Origin: Pseudanabaena sp. FACHB-2040
GTDB taxonomy: Bacteria; Cyanobacteriota; Cyanobacteriia; Phormidesmidales; Phormidesmidaceae
Direction of reading: 5' to 3'
DNA length: 64,000 nt
Assembly: GCF_014696715.1 (NCBI RefSeq)
Contig: NZ_JACJQO010000006.1
Span: 248,001-312,000, forward strand
Position 1 is the stretch's first letter; every line of letters starts with the position of its first letter. Both the position numbers and the translations under genes were made by a program. Positions 27,441 to 36,916 of this stretch are shown one piece after another. The notes below the pieces were generated by a model. That model saw nothing but the letters and a program-made list of their open reading frames with translations. It did no database searches and was not told the DNA's origin.

Positions 27441-29852
27441 TTAGTCGTCCTGGGTAAGGGTGCGATTTAGATAGGACTGAGCCACACCGTAGAGCAGCAA
27501 GGCCATGATCACGGTCCCCGGCACAACCAGCAGCCAGTTGGCTCTGAGCAGTCGCCAAATCCAGGGAGGCGTTGGCGTGGTGGCCAGCTGCACTTGGGGC
27601 GACTCGCGCAAAAAGGCTAGCCGGTAACCGTGAGGATCGTTGGGGTCGGCGTCGGGTGCATTGGCGCTAACCAGGGCGGTATCACCTTCGATCTGGTAAA
27701 ACAGGGCATCGTGACGCACGAGGTCGGTGAGACTGGCTAGACCTTGCTCGTCTTGGCCGCTCAGGGCTAGAATCACCCGCTGACCATTCCAGGGGGAGAT
27801 CAGGGTTTTCATGACACCTTCAGGGTCCGGTAGGGCCTGCACTTGGCTGCCGCCCCACTGCCGCGATAGCCGATCTCTGAGGTTAAAACCCTCGCTGCTA
27901 AAGACTTCTGGGAAGGGAAACTGGGCGCGGGTGCCGATGGCGATTAGGTTGCGATCGCGCTTTACCTCCTCGGGCAGCGTTTCCACCCGAAACACCTGGA
28001 GCTGCACTGACTCGGCCCGGCTCAACCGCCCTAGCCGTTCCGCCATCTCTAGCAGCAGGTTGAGGTCGGCAGGCCGAGGGCTATCGGGCAACACCATCGC
28101 CGTAGTTGAAAGGTCTTGCGGTGCGGTAAAGGGAAAGCCGGTGCTGAGCAGCTTGAGATCGGGCAGATTTGCGATCGCTTGCCGGTTCAGCTTGAACTGG
28201 CTATCGCCATGAATCGTGCCCCAGAGCTGCTGATCGGTGACCCGGCTGCAGGAGCGGCGTTCCCGAGGATCTAGGCGAAAGTTGACGCGCAGGCGGGAGT
28301 AAGGCGTAATTTTTTCAGCAGGCAGCGCCACTTTAAGGGTTTCTCGATCGGCCCCTTCTAGCGCCGTCAGCCGCTTGCCATCTACGGCCACCCCATCTAG
28401 CTCAACCTCAACCAAGGAAGTCAAGGGGTTCACCTGAGGGCCGTAGCTGTAGTTCAGCACCAGCTCATTGCCGGGCTGAAACTGATCGTCGGGCAGCGCC
28501 TTGAAGTCCACCTCCAGAGCCGGTGCATGGGAACCTCGCACCGTCACATCCCCCAGGGGCTGCTGAGTAGACGTCTGCAAATCCTTTAGCTGAAAGCTCT
28601 CTGACGTCGGCAGATAGCCAGGCCACTGCCGCGCTGGCGGCGACTCTAGCTGAGATACCTGATTGACCAGCAGGCCATGACCTACCGCAATTTGATGGTC
28701 GCCAGGTTGGGCCAGAAACTGCACAGCCTTAGCGACCCCTGCCGGTCCATTACCAGAGGCCACCAGTACCGGCACCCGGTTCTCAGCGGTGGTGCTCCAC
28801 ATCAGCACGCCCACCTCGGGAGCCAGGGGTTTGCCGCTGCCGTCCTGAAACTTGCCATCTTTGAGGGCAAAGGGCAGTGCTAGATCTGCCAGAGCCGGTT
28901 GAGTTTCTGGTGTGCCAATTACCACCAGCCGTTCATCCGGGTTAACGGCCCCGATAGAGTCAATCAGGCGCGTGTCGAGCGGGCGGTAGTGGGCCACTCG
29001 CCCCAATGCCGCCTGCAGCCGAGCCGCATCGGTCAACCAGGCATCTTCGACTGTCGTGGGCAGCAGGTAGACAACCTGGTTAGTCTGCAGACTGAGGGTG
29101 TCGAACAGCGGGTAGGGAAACTGGTCAAAGTTAGGCGTTACCGGCTGGGGCTCAAAGTTAAACACCAGCTTGGAGTCGGGCAGCACCTCAGTCCACAGAG
29201 AAGGATCGTAGGGGTCTTGGGTGCAGGTAGGGGAATTGTTTTGCAGGGCTGCTACCACCAGCTCATTGTGGTCTTGCAGCAAATCCAGCGGCACGTCAAA
29301 CACCGCCTCGCCAATTTCGCCCTCCAGTTGGTTCAGCGGCAGACTGCCGACGCTGGTGCCGTTGAGCAGCACCGTCAGGTTAGAGCGAGTGGCATAGAGG
29401 GCAGGCGAGTGACGGTAGCGCAGCAGCACCTTGACGGTTTCTGCCTGCCAGTTGCGAGGCCGGGTAAACTGCAGCCGCCGCTCGTCATAGATACCGCTAA
29501 AGCGCAGGCGAGTGCCCACCACCGGACTGCGATTAAACTCCAGCACATACTGGCCCTTGGGCGCAGGGCTGACCACTGGGCTGGCCGGCAGCGCCTCGGG
29601 CAGGGGCAGCAGTTCGGCAGTCGGGGCAGCAGTTGAGGCAGCAGCCGGAGCAGCATTCTGAGCGGCAGCGGGCGGGCGGGTGGCGGGCGGAGCAGCATTC
29701 TGGGCCAGCACTGCGGGCAGAGGTAACCCAGTGAGCACCGCCAACGTCAGACCCATCAACAGCCCTAACGAACGGCGGCAGACGCGATGAGAAAACCGTC
29801 TAGAGGCCACAAGGGCAGACGACCGAGAGGGGGGAGAGGAGTTGGTAGACAT
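27441..29852 (-). CDS. bcsB: Cellulose synthase periplasmic subunit BcsB
   Basis: An 803-aa partner of BcsA that guides the glucan through the periplasm. An N-terminal signal sequence (GLLMGLTLAVLTGLPLPAVLAQ) is followed by an Ala/Pro-rich spacer. Large beta-rich domains follow, typical of BcsB, with PQNLPLP-like surfaces such as LRFSGIYDERRLQF and NNSPTCTQDPYDPSLWTEVL. A single C-terminal membrane helix (LLVVPGTVIMALLLYGVAQS, about 775-794) is the piece that packs against BcsA. It lies directly upstream of bcsA. Confidence 0.9.
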   Translation of the reverse strand: MSTNSSPPSRSSALVASRRFSHRVCRRSLGLLMGLTLAVLTGLPLPAVLAQNAAPPATRPPAAAQNAAPAAASTAAPTAELLPLPEALPASPVVSPAPKGQYVLEFNRSPVVGTRLRFSGIYDERRLQFTRPRNWQAETVKVLLRYRHSPALYATRSNLTVLLNGTSVGSLPLNQLEGEIGEAVFDVPLDLLQDHNELVVAALQNNSPTCTQDPYDPSLWTEVLPDSKLVFNFEPQPVTPNFDQFPYPLFDTLSLQTNQVVYLLPTTVEDAWLTDAARLQAALGRVAHYRPLDTRLIDSIGAVNPDERLVVIGTPETQPALADLALPFALKDGKFQDGSGKPLAPEVGVLMWSTTAENRVPVLVASGNGPAGVAKAVQFLAQPGDHQIAVGHGLLVNQVSQLESPPARQWPGYLPTSESFQLKDLQTSTQQPLGDVTVRGSHAPALEVDFKALPDDQFQPGNELVLNYSYGPQVNPLTSLVEVELDGVAVDGKRLTALEGADRETLKVALPAEKITPYSRLRVNFRLDPRERRSCSRVTDQQLWGTIHGDSQFKLNRQAIANLPDLKLLSTGFPFTAPQDLSTTAMVLPDSPRPADLNLLLEMAERLGRLSRAESVQLQVFRVETLPEEVKRDRNLIAIGTRAQFPFPEVFSSEGFNLRDRLSRQWGGSQVQALPDPEGVMKTLISPWNGQRVILALSGQDEQGLASLTDLVRHDALFYQIEGDTALVSANAPDADPNDPHGYRLAFLRESPQVQLATTPTPPWIWRLLRANWLLVVPGTVIMALLLYGVAQSYLNRTLTQDD

Positions 29853-29897
29853 GGCATTGCAGAGGATGCAGGCGAAACGGCAGAAGAAAAAGACGGG

Positions 29898-31217
29898 CTA
29901 GCGAGAGCCAGTAGCGGTGCGGAACACAATGTCAGGGGGACTTTTGGGCAAGAGGGCAAACCAAGCCAGATTTTGGGTGTAGTAGGCCGTGTCGTTGTCC
30001 CAAAAGCCGTTGCGGTAGGCGGGTGCCAGCTTTTGCCGATAAATCTGCAAAGCTAGCAGTGGCGAAACCTGCTGCAGGGCGGGATAGAGCATGGCGTATT
30101 GGGCCGTAGCTTCGTAATCCACCAGCGCTTCTCCCGCTAAGCTGATGCGGGCAGGAATGCGCCGATCTTGCCGCCAGCGAGTCTCTAAGTGATCGAGCGA
30201 GGTGGACAGATAAGCCCTGGCCCGAGGTTCGGCGAACCAGGCCGAGTCGAGCGCTATCCGCCACCACACCCGGAAGGCGTCGAAGCTGTAGTTGCTCTTC
30301 ACGGGGCTGTCTGGGGGCAAGGGCCGATAGGTGCCGGAAGCTGGGTCGTAGGCAATCCAATCGGCTGGCAAACCCGCAGGTGAAATGGCGGAGGATGCCT
30401 GCAGCATGGCGTAGCCACTGTCTACCAGCCTCAGCCAGGGTCGCTGCGGGTCTACCTGGGCAAACAGGCGGTAGGCGTAGGGCGAGAAGTAGGAGGGATT
30501 GAGAATCAGAGTATCGGGCTGATTCCAAAACGCCTCTGCTGGGCCGGGCAGGAGCTGGCGGCTACCGTCGGGCAACTCCACGGTGGAGTAGGCCCAGATG
30601 TCGGCCAGCTTGGCCCGAGCCGCCTCTAGATAGGCAGGACAGTTCCAGCGGCGGGCCGCCAGGATCAACGCGGTGGCAGCATCGATATCGGCATCGGTAG
30701 CGAAGTTAGGATCTAGGGTCTGCCATGCGCCCGTTTCACTGCGGCCCCAGTGCCAGGACCAGAGAGTATCGCTGGGCTCGCCACTGGGGCCCCGGCGAGC
30801 TAGGTTGCCTTCGGCCCAGGCATAGGTGCGCTGGAAGGTATCGGGGTCGTTGATCAAAACCGCTCGCCACATGGCATAGGCTTGACCTTCTGAGGTAGAG
30901 CGGTCGTTGTCTTCCCGGTCGATCACTCGGCCATCGCCCTGGATAAAGCGGTCCCGGTAGGTCTGCCAGCTTTCTCGCAGCAGCGCCTCCTGAGGGCTGC
31001 TCTGCAGCAAAGACAGCTCGGTATTAGCCACAGAACAGGTGGCCACATCAGCCGCAGCCACGGCTGGGGCCAGCGCCGCCAAGCCCAGGCTCAGCGGCAG
31101 CCCCAGAGCGACCTGGTAAAGCCGCGTGAGCCATCTACGACGGGCAGAGTATTTCAGGGGGTAAACAGAGCGAACGTGTGGGTAGCGCATCGTTGATTCG
31201 GGTTTGGTGGAGTTCAT
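29898..31217 (-). CDS. bcsZ: Periplasmic endoglucanase, glycoside hydrolase family 8 (BcsZ)
   Basis: A 439-aa GH8 cellulase of the type found in bacterial cellulose operons, where it trims or edits glucan chains during export. The catalytic acid lies in DRSTSEGQAYAMWRAV (near residue 110) and the base region in FATDADIDAATALILAARRW. The (alpha/alpha)6 barrel continues to the C-terminus. An N-terminal signal-like helix (YQVALGLPLSLGLAALAPAVAAAD) follows a basic stretch. The gene sits 30 bp downstream of the TPR gene and 45 bp upstream of bcsB. Confidence 0.92.
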   Translation of the reverse strand: MNSTKPESTMRYPHVRSVYPLKYSARRRWLTRLYQVALGLPLSLGLAALAPAVAAADVATCSVANTELSLLQSSPQEALLRESWQTYRDRFIQGDGRVIDREDNDRSTSEGQAYAMWRAVLINDPDTFQRTYAWAEGNLARRGPSGEPSDTLWSWHWGRSETGAWQTLDPNFATDADIDAATALILAARRWNCPAYLEAARAKLADIWAYSTVELPDGSRQLLPGPAEAFWNQPDTLILNPSYFSPYAYRLFAQVDPQRPWLRLVDSGYAMLQASSAISPAGLPADWIAYDPASGTYRPLPPDSPVKSNYSFDAFRVWWRIALDSAWFAEPRARAYLSTSLDHLETRWRQDRRIPARISLAGEALVDYEATAQYAMLYPALQQVSPLLALQIYRQKLAPAYRNGFWDNDTAYYTQNLAWFALLPKSPPDIVFRTATGSR

Positions 31218-31247
31218 GGCTGAATTGGGATGAAGGGCCTGAATTCC

Positions 31248-33542
31248 TCAATACCGTTCCCAGTGTGGCTGAAACCCGCGGCGGCGGAGCAGGTCGACCT
31301 GCAGTTCCTCAATTCGCTGATTGACTGAATCTGTCTGCGGATTGGGCGGCAGGTTTTGCATTTGCTCCAGGGCGGTCAGTCGATAGTCTTGGGCGGCATT
31401 GAGTTCTGCGATCGCAAGTCGTGCCCCCCAATCTTCCGGTTCCCTGGCCAAGACTGCTTCATACAATCTTCTGGCTTCGCCATAGCGGCCCTGCTGAAAT
31501 CGCACCCCAGCCAGCGCATTGGTGGCCCCGATCTGATTGGGGTCGAGCGCCAAAATCGTTTCATAGGCTTGGCTAGCCCGCTGCAGGTCGCCCTGCTGCT
31601 GCGCCAGCTCGCCCTGGAAAAAGTAAACTGTGGGATCTTCGGGCGAGTCGGCCACCAGCGCTGCGACTTCAGCCTCAGCCAGAGCCGGATCGCGCTCGGC
31701 TAGCAGCTGAATCTGCCGCCAGCGAATCCCTGCAGCTTTGGGGTCAAGGGCTAGCAGCGCCTCGTACAGGCCGGCCCGCTCTGGCGTTGCGGCTAAAGCT
31801 GCCGTTAGCTGCCACACCTCTGGCGGCGGATTATCATCCAGTGAGTTGGCAGCCAGCCACTGATCTAGGCGCTTGCCTGCCTCGGCTTCCGACAAGGCTC
31901 CGGTTTTATGGGAGAGGTAGGCCCAACCCAGCGGCCAGGTCAGGTTTCCAGGGTCGGCCTGCATCACCTGTTCGTAAACGGCGATGGCCCGCTCTGGCTG
32001 GCCCTGCAGCGTGCGAACGTAGGCTAGTCCCCGCAGGGCATCGCCGAGAATAGCCGAACCCGGATTCGCAGCGACCAACGTCTCATAGCGTTTGCCGCTG
32101 GCTTCCAAATCGCCCATTTGCCGCTCCAGGTCTGCCAGCAGCAGATCAACGGCCAAGTCGCCGCGCCCAAAAGAGGTTTCCCGATAAGCGGCCAGAGACG
32201 ACTGGGCTGCAGCCAGGTTATTTTGCTCAAGCTGCATCTGAGCCACGCGGAAGATGAGCAGCGGCTCATCCAGGCCAGCTGCGATCGCACCTTCGTACAC
32301 CGGCAGCAGTTCCGGCTCTGGCTGCTCCAGGCGAATCAGCGCTAGCGTAATCGCCCGCCGCTCTGAGGGTGCTTCTGGCAGCGGAGTCACCAGCGGGGCA
32401 AGCTGGGCGGCCAGATCGGCGGCAGGCAGTTCGCCCAGGATGTAAGCCAGGGTCAGGGTTTGGACCTGTAGGCTAACCGCTGAGGGGTTATCTTGAGCCA
32501 GCTGACGCAGCAGAGCCAGCGCCTGGGGTTGGGTCGGCGGCCACTCGCTCAAAACATCGGCCACTTCGCGCTGTAGGCCGAAGCTAGGAGCCGTTGTCTC
32601 GCTCAACACCTGCTGATAAAGTGCAGCGGCCTCTTCAAATAGGGCCGAGTCACCCTGACGCCGACCCAGAGCACTAAGGGCGCGGGCCAGAGAGAGGCGA
32701 GCACTGGACTGGCCGCGCAAGGGGGCCAGGGTAGCCAGCGCCTGGTCAGTCTGACCATTGCTGCCATAGGCTACGGCTAGAAACGTGCGAATCTGCACCG
32801 CTACCGGATCAAGCTGAGCGGCAGGCTTCAGCCGGGGGGTGAGGACAGCAATGGCCGCTTCGCTCTGACCGCTTTCCTGCAGGGCCAGGGCATAGGCCGA
32901 AACAGCATTGTCGGGCACCGTGCGGCCCCCGGTCATGTAGCGCCGAAACAGGCTTAGCCCCTGGGCATAGTCGCCGCTGTAGGTATAAATTTGGGCTGCG
33001 CCCAGCACGGTATCGGGGCTGGGATTATTTGGCAGCAGGCGCTCATAGTCGGCTAGGGCAGCAGGAAACTGGCCCTGGTAGCCGTAGAGCAGCGCTCGCT
33101 GAGCGCGAGCTGCAGCGTTGGCCGGGTCTTGATCGAGCAGGGTAGTCAGCGCTGCAATGCCCTGGGCCTGCCACTCAGGTCGGTAAGCGCCCAGCTGCCC
33201 TACTGCCGCCAGCGCTTCCGGCTGACTAGGAGACTGCTGCAGCACCGCCTGAAATGCCTGCCAGGCATTGGCATCTTGCCCTGCCCGCTGATAGGCCTGG
33301 GCCAGGCCCAGCTTGGCTTCTAGTGACTGGGGGTAGCGCTGTAGGGCTTGCCGGAAAGATGCGATCGCATCCTCCACCCAGCCCCTTTCCAGGTGGCCAT
33401 ATCCCTGGCGCACCTCAGCTGGCAAATTTTGGGCCGCAACCGGCAGCATGAGCGTCAGCCCGGTCATGATCGCTCCTAAGAGAGACGTGATCAGTCTCGT
33501 CCCTGCGCCCCACTGATAAAACTGTGTCTGCTTTTGGCTCAT
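31248..33542 (-). CDS. TPR-repeat periplasmic protein, BcsC-like scaffold
   Basis: A 764-aa exported protein. The signal sequence (LITSLLGAIMTGLTLMLPVAAQ) is followed by tetratricopeptide repeats over nearly the full length, for example GYGHLERGWVEDAIASFRQA, AYVRTLQGQPERAIAVYEQV and GVRFQQGRYGEARRLYEAVL. It corresponds to the N-terminal TPR half of BcsC, which scaffolds cellulose export across the periplasm. It contains no outer-membrane barrel; that part is encoded by the preceding gene. Its ATG overlaps the barrel gene's stop (33539-33542), so the two are probably made in fixed ratio. Confidence 0.85.
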   Translation of the reverse strand: MSQKQTQFYQWGAGTRLITSLLGAIMTGLTLMLPVAAQNLPAEVRQGYGHLERGWVEDAIASFRQALQRYPQSLEAKLGLAQAYQRAGQDANAWQAFQAVLQQSPSQPEALAAVGQLGAYRPEWQAQGIAALTTLLDQDPANAAARAQRALLYGYQGQFPAALADYERLLPNNPSPDTVLGAAQIYTYSGDYAQGLSLFRRYMTGGRTVPDNAVSAYALALQESGQSEAAIAVLTPRLKPAAQLDPVAVQIRTFLAVAYGSNGQTDQALATLAPLRGQSSARLSLARALSALGRRQGDSALFEEAAALYQQVLSETTAPSFGLQREVADVLSEWPPTQPQALALLRQLAQDNPSAVSLQVQTLTLAYILGELPAADLAAQLAPLVTPLPEAPSERRAITLALIRLEQPEPELLPVYEGAIAAGLDEPLLIFRVAQMQLEQNNLAAAQSSLAAYRETSFGRGDLAVDLLLADLERQMGDLEASGKRYETLVAANPGSAILGDALRGLAYVRTLQGQPERAIAVYEQVMQADPGNLTWPLGWAYLSHKTGALSEAEAGKRLDQWLAANSLDDNPPPEVWQLTAALAATPERAGLYEALLALDPKAAGIRWRQIQLLAERDPALAEAEVAALVADSPEDPTVYFFQGELAQQQGDLQRASQAYETILALDPNQIGATNALAGVRFQQGRYGEARRLYEAVLAREPEDWGARLAIAELNAAQDYRLTALEQMQNLPPNPQTDSVNQRIEELQVDLLRRRGFQPHWERY

Positions 33543-35038
33543 TCGAAGGTTCTCCTGATTTCTTGCCAGGACAGGTCATAGCGAACGCGTAACCCTAGGT
33601 AGGTTTCGCTAAAGGCATTGCGCTGCTGCACCGAGGCCCCCGCCCGCAGGTTAGGCGTCAGGCGCACATCGTAAAACAGCTCCAGCACATCCGGCTGGGG
33701 CTGGCCGCTAATCTGCTGCAGCGAAGCATTAGAAAGCTGTCGGCCATAGGCCAACCCCAGCCGGTCCTGCGGCAAAAACACATCCAGGGCATTCACACCG
33801 AAGCTGAAGGTGTTGCCCCCCTCACCCAAATCGAGGTTGTTGTACCAGCCGTAGCGGCCAAACAGGCCCAGTTTGAGTTCAGGAATAAAGTATTCTGCGT
33901 TGAGGCCAAAGGCCGATTCCCGGTCGCCCGGCTGTGGCCCCAAGCCCGAACCACCCTGGCGCGGCACCGCAAAAACCTCCTCAAAGCCCGTGCCAAACCC
34001 AGCGTCGCGCCCGGTAGCGTAGGTACCGCGCACAATCGCATTGCCAAAGCGCACCCCCACTTCCCCAGCAAAAGCGTCGAGCGTAAAGCTGCCCAAATCG
34101 CGGGAGGAAGAAAAGGCAGTAGCCGTCAGCGATAGTTCATCTAGCGGCGTCCAATTCACCAGCACACCAGGCCGAGAGGAAATGTTGGCCGCGCTCAGAG
34201 CCGGGTTAGTTTGAAATACGGGGTTAAAAAAGTGGGTCACCGCATCTTTAGCAAAGCTGTTGCGGTCAAAGTAGGAGGTCAGATCCATCAGCCCCACCGT
34301 GAACCGCAGCTCCGGCAAATTAGCAGGAGAGGCTGTAACATACAGCTCATTCACGCTCAGGCCCGTTTGGGGAGAATCGGCAAAGGAGTTGCCTGCAGTC
34401 AGGTCTACCACCGCCCCGGCAAACACCGAGGGGCTAAAGGTGTAAATGCCGCCCACTCGCAATCGGGCCGACAGATCATCGCCCTGCAGCAGCGCGGCTC
34501 CCTGCAGGTAGACTTCTGGCTGCCCCACCACACCCGTCGTCAGCCGATCGCTAGAGCGCACCGCTGGGTCAGTCTCTGGCACCAATGGATCGGAGGAGGC
34601 ACCCGCTGGCTCAGTCTGCAGCTCAGGCGTTGTTTGAGCCAACTCTATTAGAGCTGAAGCGGTCTGATCCGAGACAGTTTGGTCTAAAGCAGTGTCTTCT
34701 GTGGTTGGGACTGGGGTTTCTGTCGCTAAAGCTTCTGGGGCAGCAATTGGGGCCAGGGCCAGATTTGCGAGAGGCGCAGTGATTGCTGCCAAGGGTCGTT
34801 CTAAAGCGACCACTTTAGCCGGAACTTTGACAAATTTGGGCGGCCTGCTGGAAACGGGTAGGGGTGCGATCGCACTTGGCCCAGTCGCCTCTGTCGCTGT
34901 ACTCAAAGCAGCTGATGGCGGCGCGCCAGCTTCAGCGCGAACAGGCCGTAGATCTAGACCTACTGCCATTAGCGCCATCGCAAATAGACAAATTAATTCA
35001 AGACCCCAAGACGGATCTAAAGAATTTCTATTTAACAT
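33539..35038 (-). CDS. Outer-membrane beta-barrel protein of the cellulose operon
   Basis: A 499-aa protein with signal sequence (LELICLFAMALMAVGLDLRPVRA), an Ala/Thr/Pro-rich linker to about residue 170, and then a predicted barrel. The barrel is made of alternating strands and ends in YLGLRVRYDLSW plus a short tail. The barrel resembles cyanobacterial carbohydrate-porin (OprB-like) domains rather than the BcsC barrel, but that is an impression. As first gene of the bcs operon and coupled to the TPR gene, it is the best candidate for the outer-membrane cellulose pore. It lacks an SLH domain. The promoter lies in the long upstream gap. Confidence 0.75.
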   Translation of the reverse strand: MLNRNSLDPSWGLELICLFAMALMAVGLDLRPVRAEAGAPPSAALSTATEATGPSAIAPLPVSSRPPKFVKVPAKVVALERPLAAITAPLANLALAPIAAPEALATETPVPTTEDTALDQTVSDQTASALIELAQTTPELQTEPAGASSDPLVPETDPAVRSSDRLTTGVVGQPEVYLQGAALLQGDDLSARLRVGGIYTFSPSVFAGAVVDLTAGNSFADSPQTGLSVNELYVTASPANLPELRFTVGLMDLTSYFDRNSFAKDAVTHFFNPVFQTNPALSAANISSRPGVLVNWTPLDELSLTATAFSSSRDLGSFTLDAFAGEVGVRFGNAIVRGTYATGRDAGFGTGFEEVFAVPRQGGSGLGPQPGDRESAFGLNAEYFIPELKLGLFGRYGWYNNLDLGEGGNTFSFGVNALDVFLPQDRLGLAYGRQLSNASLQQISGQPQPDVLELFYDVRLTPNLRAGASVQQRNAFSETYLGLRVRYDLSWQEIRRTFE

Positions 35039-36018
35039 AATGGACCCAAAGATTGCTCAGAATAAGGTTGATCTAAATGTTGATCCGTGCGCCCAATGGT
35101 ATTCAGTAGTCTTGCCTGATCAAAACCTGATTAGAAATCTATGAAAATGCCACAACAGCTATCGCTAAACATTCCGTAGATGCGCGAAACGCTGTCTTTT
35201 AGAAACCTGTTGTAGCCCTATCCAAGTATTGACTTGCATGATTGCAGGCCAATTTCAGCCTGACTCCAGGCTTGAATCAGAATTTAATGAGTACTTAGAA
35301 GCAAAAATATGAAATTACTCTATGGCGAGCTCATGGCAGCACAAATCCCCTAATTCCAAAGACGCTCAATACGGCTCAAATCTAAAAAATCAAACTCTTC
35401 AAGGGCAAACTAGCCTTGACAGACGATTCTCAAGCATTTTGAGCTTAAAACTAAATCAGGCAGCCCACACAACAAGCTGACAGTGACGACGACGGGCTGG
35501 AAGAACTCTCAGGAAACTCAGGAACTTCGATTGTAAAAAAGTAGTTACTTTTAATGATCTATTCAGACCCAGGTAGATTCATCAGGAGGTTTTTTGAGCT
35601 TAGGGCAAAAATAAGCAAGTAGTTTTTCGAAGTGCCTGAAGGCATAGCCCACAACCGCTGCCAACCCCAGGAAAATTTAAATTACAGCAAGATTCAGCTT
35701 CAACTTCTTAACCTAGAAAATACATAAATTTGCTAAAAATCCTGCATAAATATGATGTAAACCTTCCTGTCAAAGGCAGCTTAGAACGAAGTCTACAAAA
35801 GATGGTTGGTTCCCTTAAACATCAGGCTCTCATAAGATTCTGATGAATTGAGAAATCCAATTTGTAAACTGCTGACAAAAAAGTCCAAAAAGCCTGACAT
35901 TGACCTTTTGTCAATGCCATCTTACGCGAAGGACAAAAGCCCTATCAGCAGGTTTCCCTCTCAAAGCCGTTTATTCAAGCATCTATTTCAGGTCTGTCTT
36001 TTACCGTTTGGCAAAGCT
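35039..36018. other. Long AT-rich gap upstream of the bcs operon
   Basis: About 980 bp between divergent transcripts, visibly more AT-rich than its neighbours. It must contain the bcs promoter and that of the lipoprotein gene at 36019. An open frame runs from 35848 into the lipoprotein gene, but its first 57 residues look non-coding. I see no operator or RNA gene. Confidence 0.5.
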
Positions 36019-36774
36019 ATGGAAATGTCTTGGCCCATCCTCTCCTGGAAAACACTAGCCCGCTGGAGCAGCCTAGCGGGAATTGTTTTCGGCCTAGCAG
36101 GCTGTGAGCAGCTCCCCTCTCTAATGCCATCCTTGAAAGAGGTAGACTTAAGCCTTCAAGTTGAGCCTGCCGAGCAGCCAGGGGAGTTTGCGATCGCAGG
36201 TCAGACCAACCTACCCAACGGCACGCAAATGGTCGTTTTAGCCGTTCGTCAGCTCCAGCCTAGCCAACCTGTTGCAGCAGCATCTGCGGCTCAGCCCACC
36301 TACGCTATCTTGGCCTATCAGCCAGTTCAAGTAACCGCCGGACAATGGCAGGCCAACCTCAATCTTTGGCAAGTCTCACCTGAGGGGGCCTACCGCGAAC
36401 CCTGGCAGCTAGAAGCAACCAAGCTCAATCTAGCAGTAGAGCCTGCTCCCGAAGTACAGTTTATCGTCACCCTAGCTCCCCAGGGACTGCTGGCCTCTCT
36501 AGAAGACCAGCTCAAGCAGCAGGGGCTACGGTTGCCGCAGCCCCTGCTCCGAATCACCCAGCAGGGCGATCGCTTTCTCCAAACAGAACAGGTACGGCTA
36601 GTCACCCTGCCCACAGGCAGCACCACTCCCCCCGGCGTGCGCCCCGAAGATGTAAACGGCGGCTGGGGAGAGCGCTACCGACTGGTGCCAGAACCGCCTC
36701 TGCCTTACACTCTCGATCCAGAAGACGAACGCAAGACCGATGCACCAGCCGCCATTGAGGAATACTTGTTCTAG
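36019..36774 (+). CDS. Predicted lipoprotein of unknown function
   Basis: A 251-aa protein. MEMSWPILSWKTLARWSSLA leads into a lipobox (FGLAGCEQLP), with the lipidated Cys near residue 28. The rest looks like two beta-rich segments, beginning VDLSLQVEPAEQPGEFAIAG and continuing through VQFIVTLAPQGLLASLEDQL. I chose ATG 36019 because it places a proper signal peptide before the lipobox. No named family is recognised. It is divergent from the cellulose operon; a role in the envelope is likely. Confidence 0.7.
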   Translation: MEMSWPILSWKTLARWSSLAGIVFGLAGCEQLPSLMPSLKEVDLSLQVEPAEQPGEFAIAGQTNLPNGTQMVVLAVRQLQPSQPVAAASAAQPTYAILAYQPVQVTAGQWQANLNLWQVSPEGAYREPWQLEATKLNLAVEPAPEVQFIVTLAPQGLLASLEDQLKQQGLRLPQPLLRITQQGDRFLQTEQVRLVTLPTGSTTPPGVRPEDVNGGWGERYRLVPEPPLPYTLDPEDERKTDAPAAIEEYLF

Positions 36775-36916
36775 CCTAGAACGGGTTCAGAAGATGCCGG
36801 GAAGCGGGAGAGCCAGAAGCCAGGAATAGAAGAGAGGGAGAAGTAAACAGAAACTTCAACCTCTCACCTGAAGATGCAGGACTATTTAACCCCCTTGCCC
36901 CTCTTGCCCCTATTTC

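Noticed and set aside
27430-27558. Extended N-terminus of BcsA
   Set aside because: The 43 extra residues overlap the bcsB end in another frame and are unlike BcsA N-termini.
28899-29636. 245-aa plus-strand frame opposite bcsB
   Set aside because: Antisense shadow of BcsB, which has a clear signal peptide, family pattern and operon position.
35848-36018. Extended N-terminus for the lipoprotein gene
   Set aside because: Adds 57 Lys/Ser-rich residues before the signal peptide, which would then not be N-terminal; ATG 36019 fits a lipoprotein.
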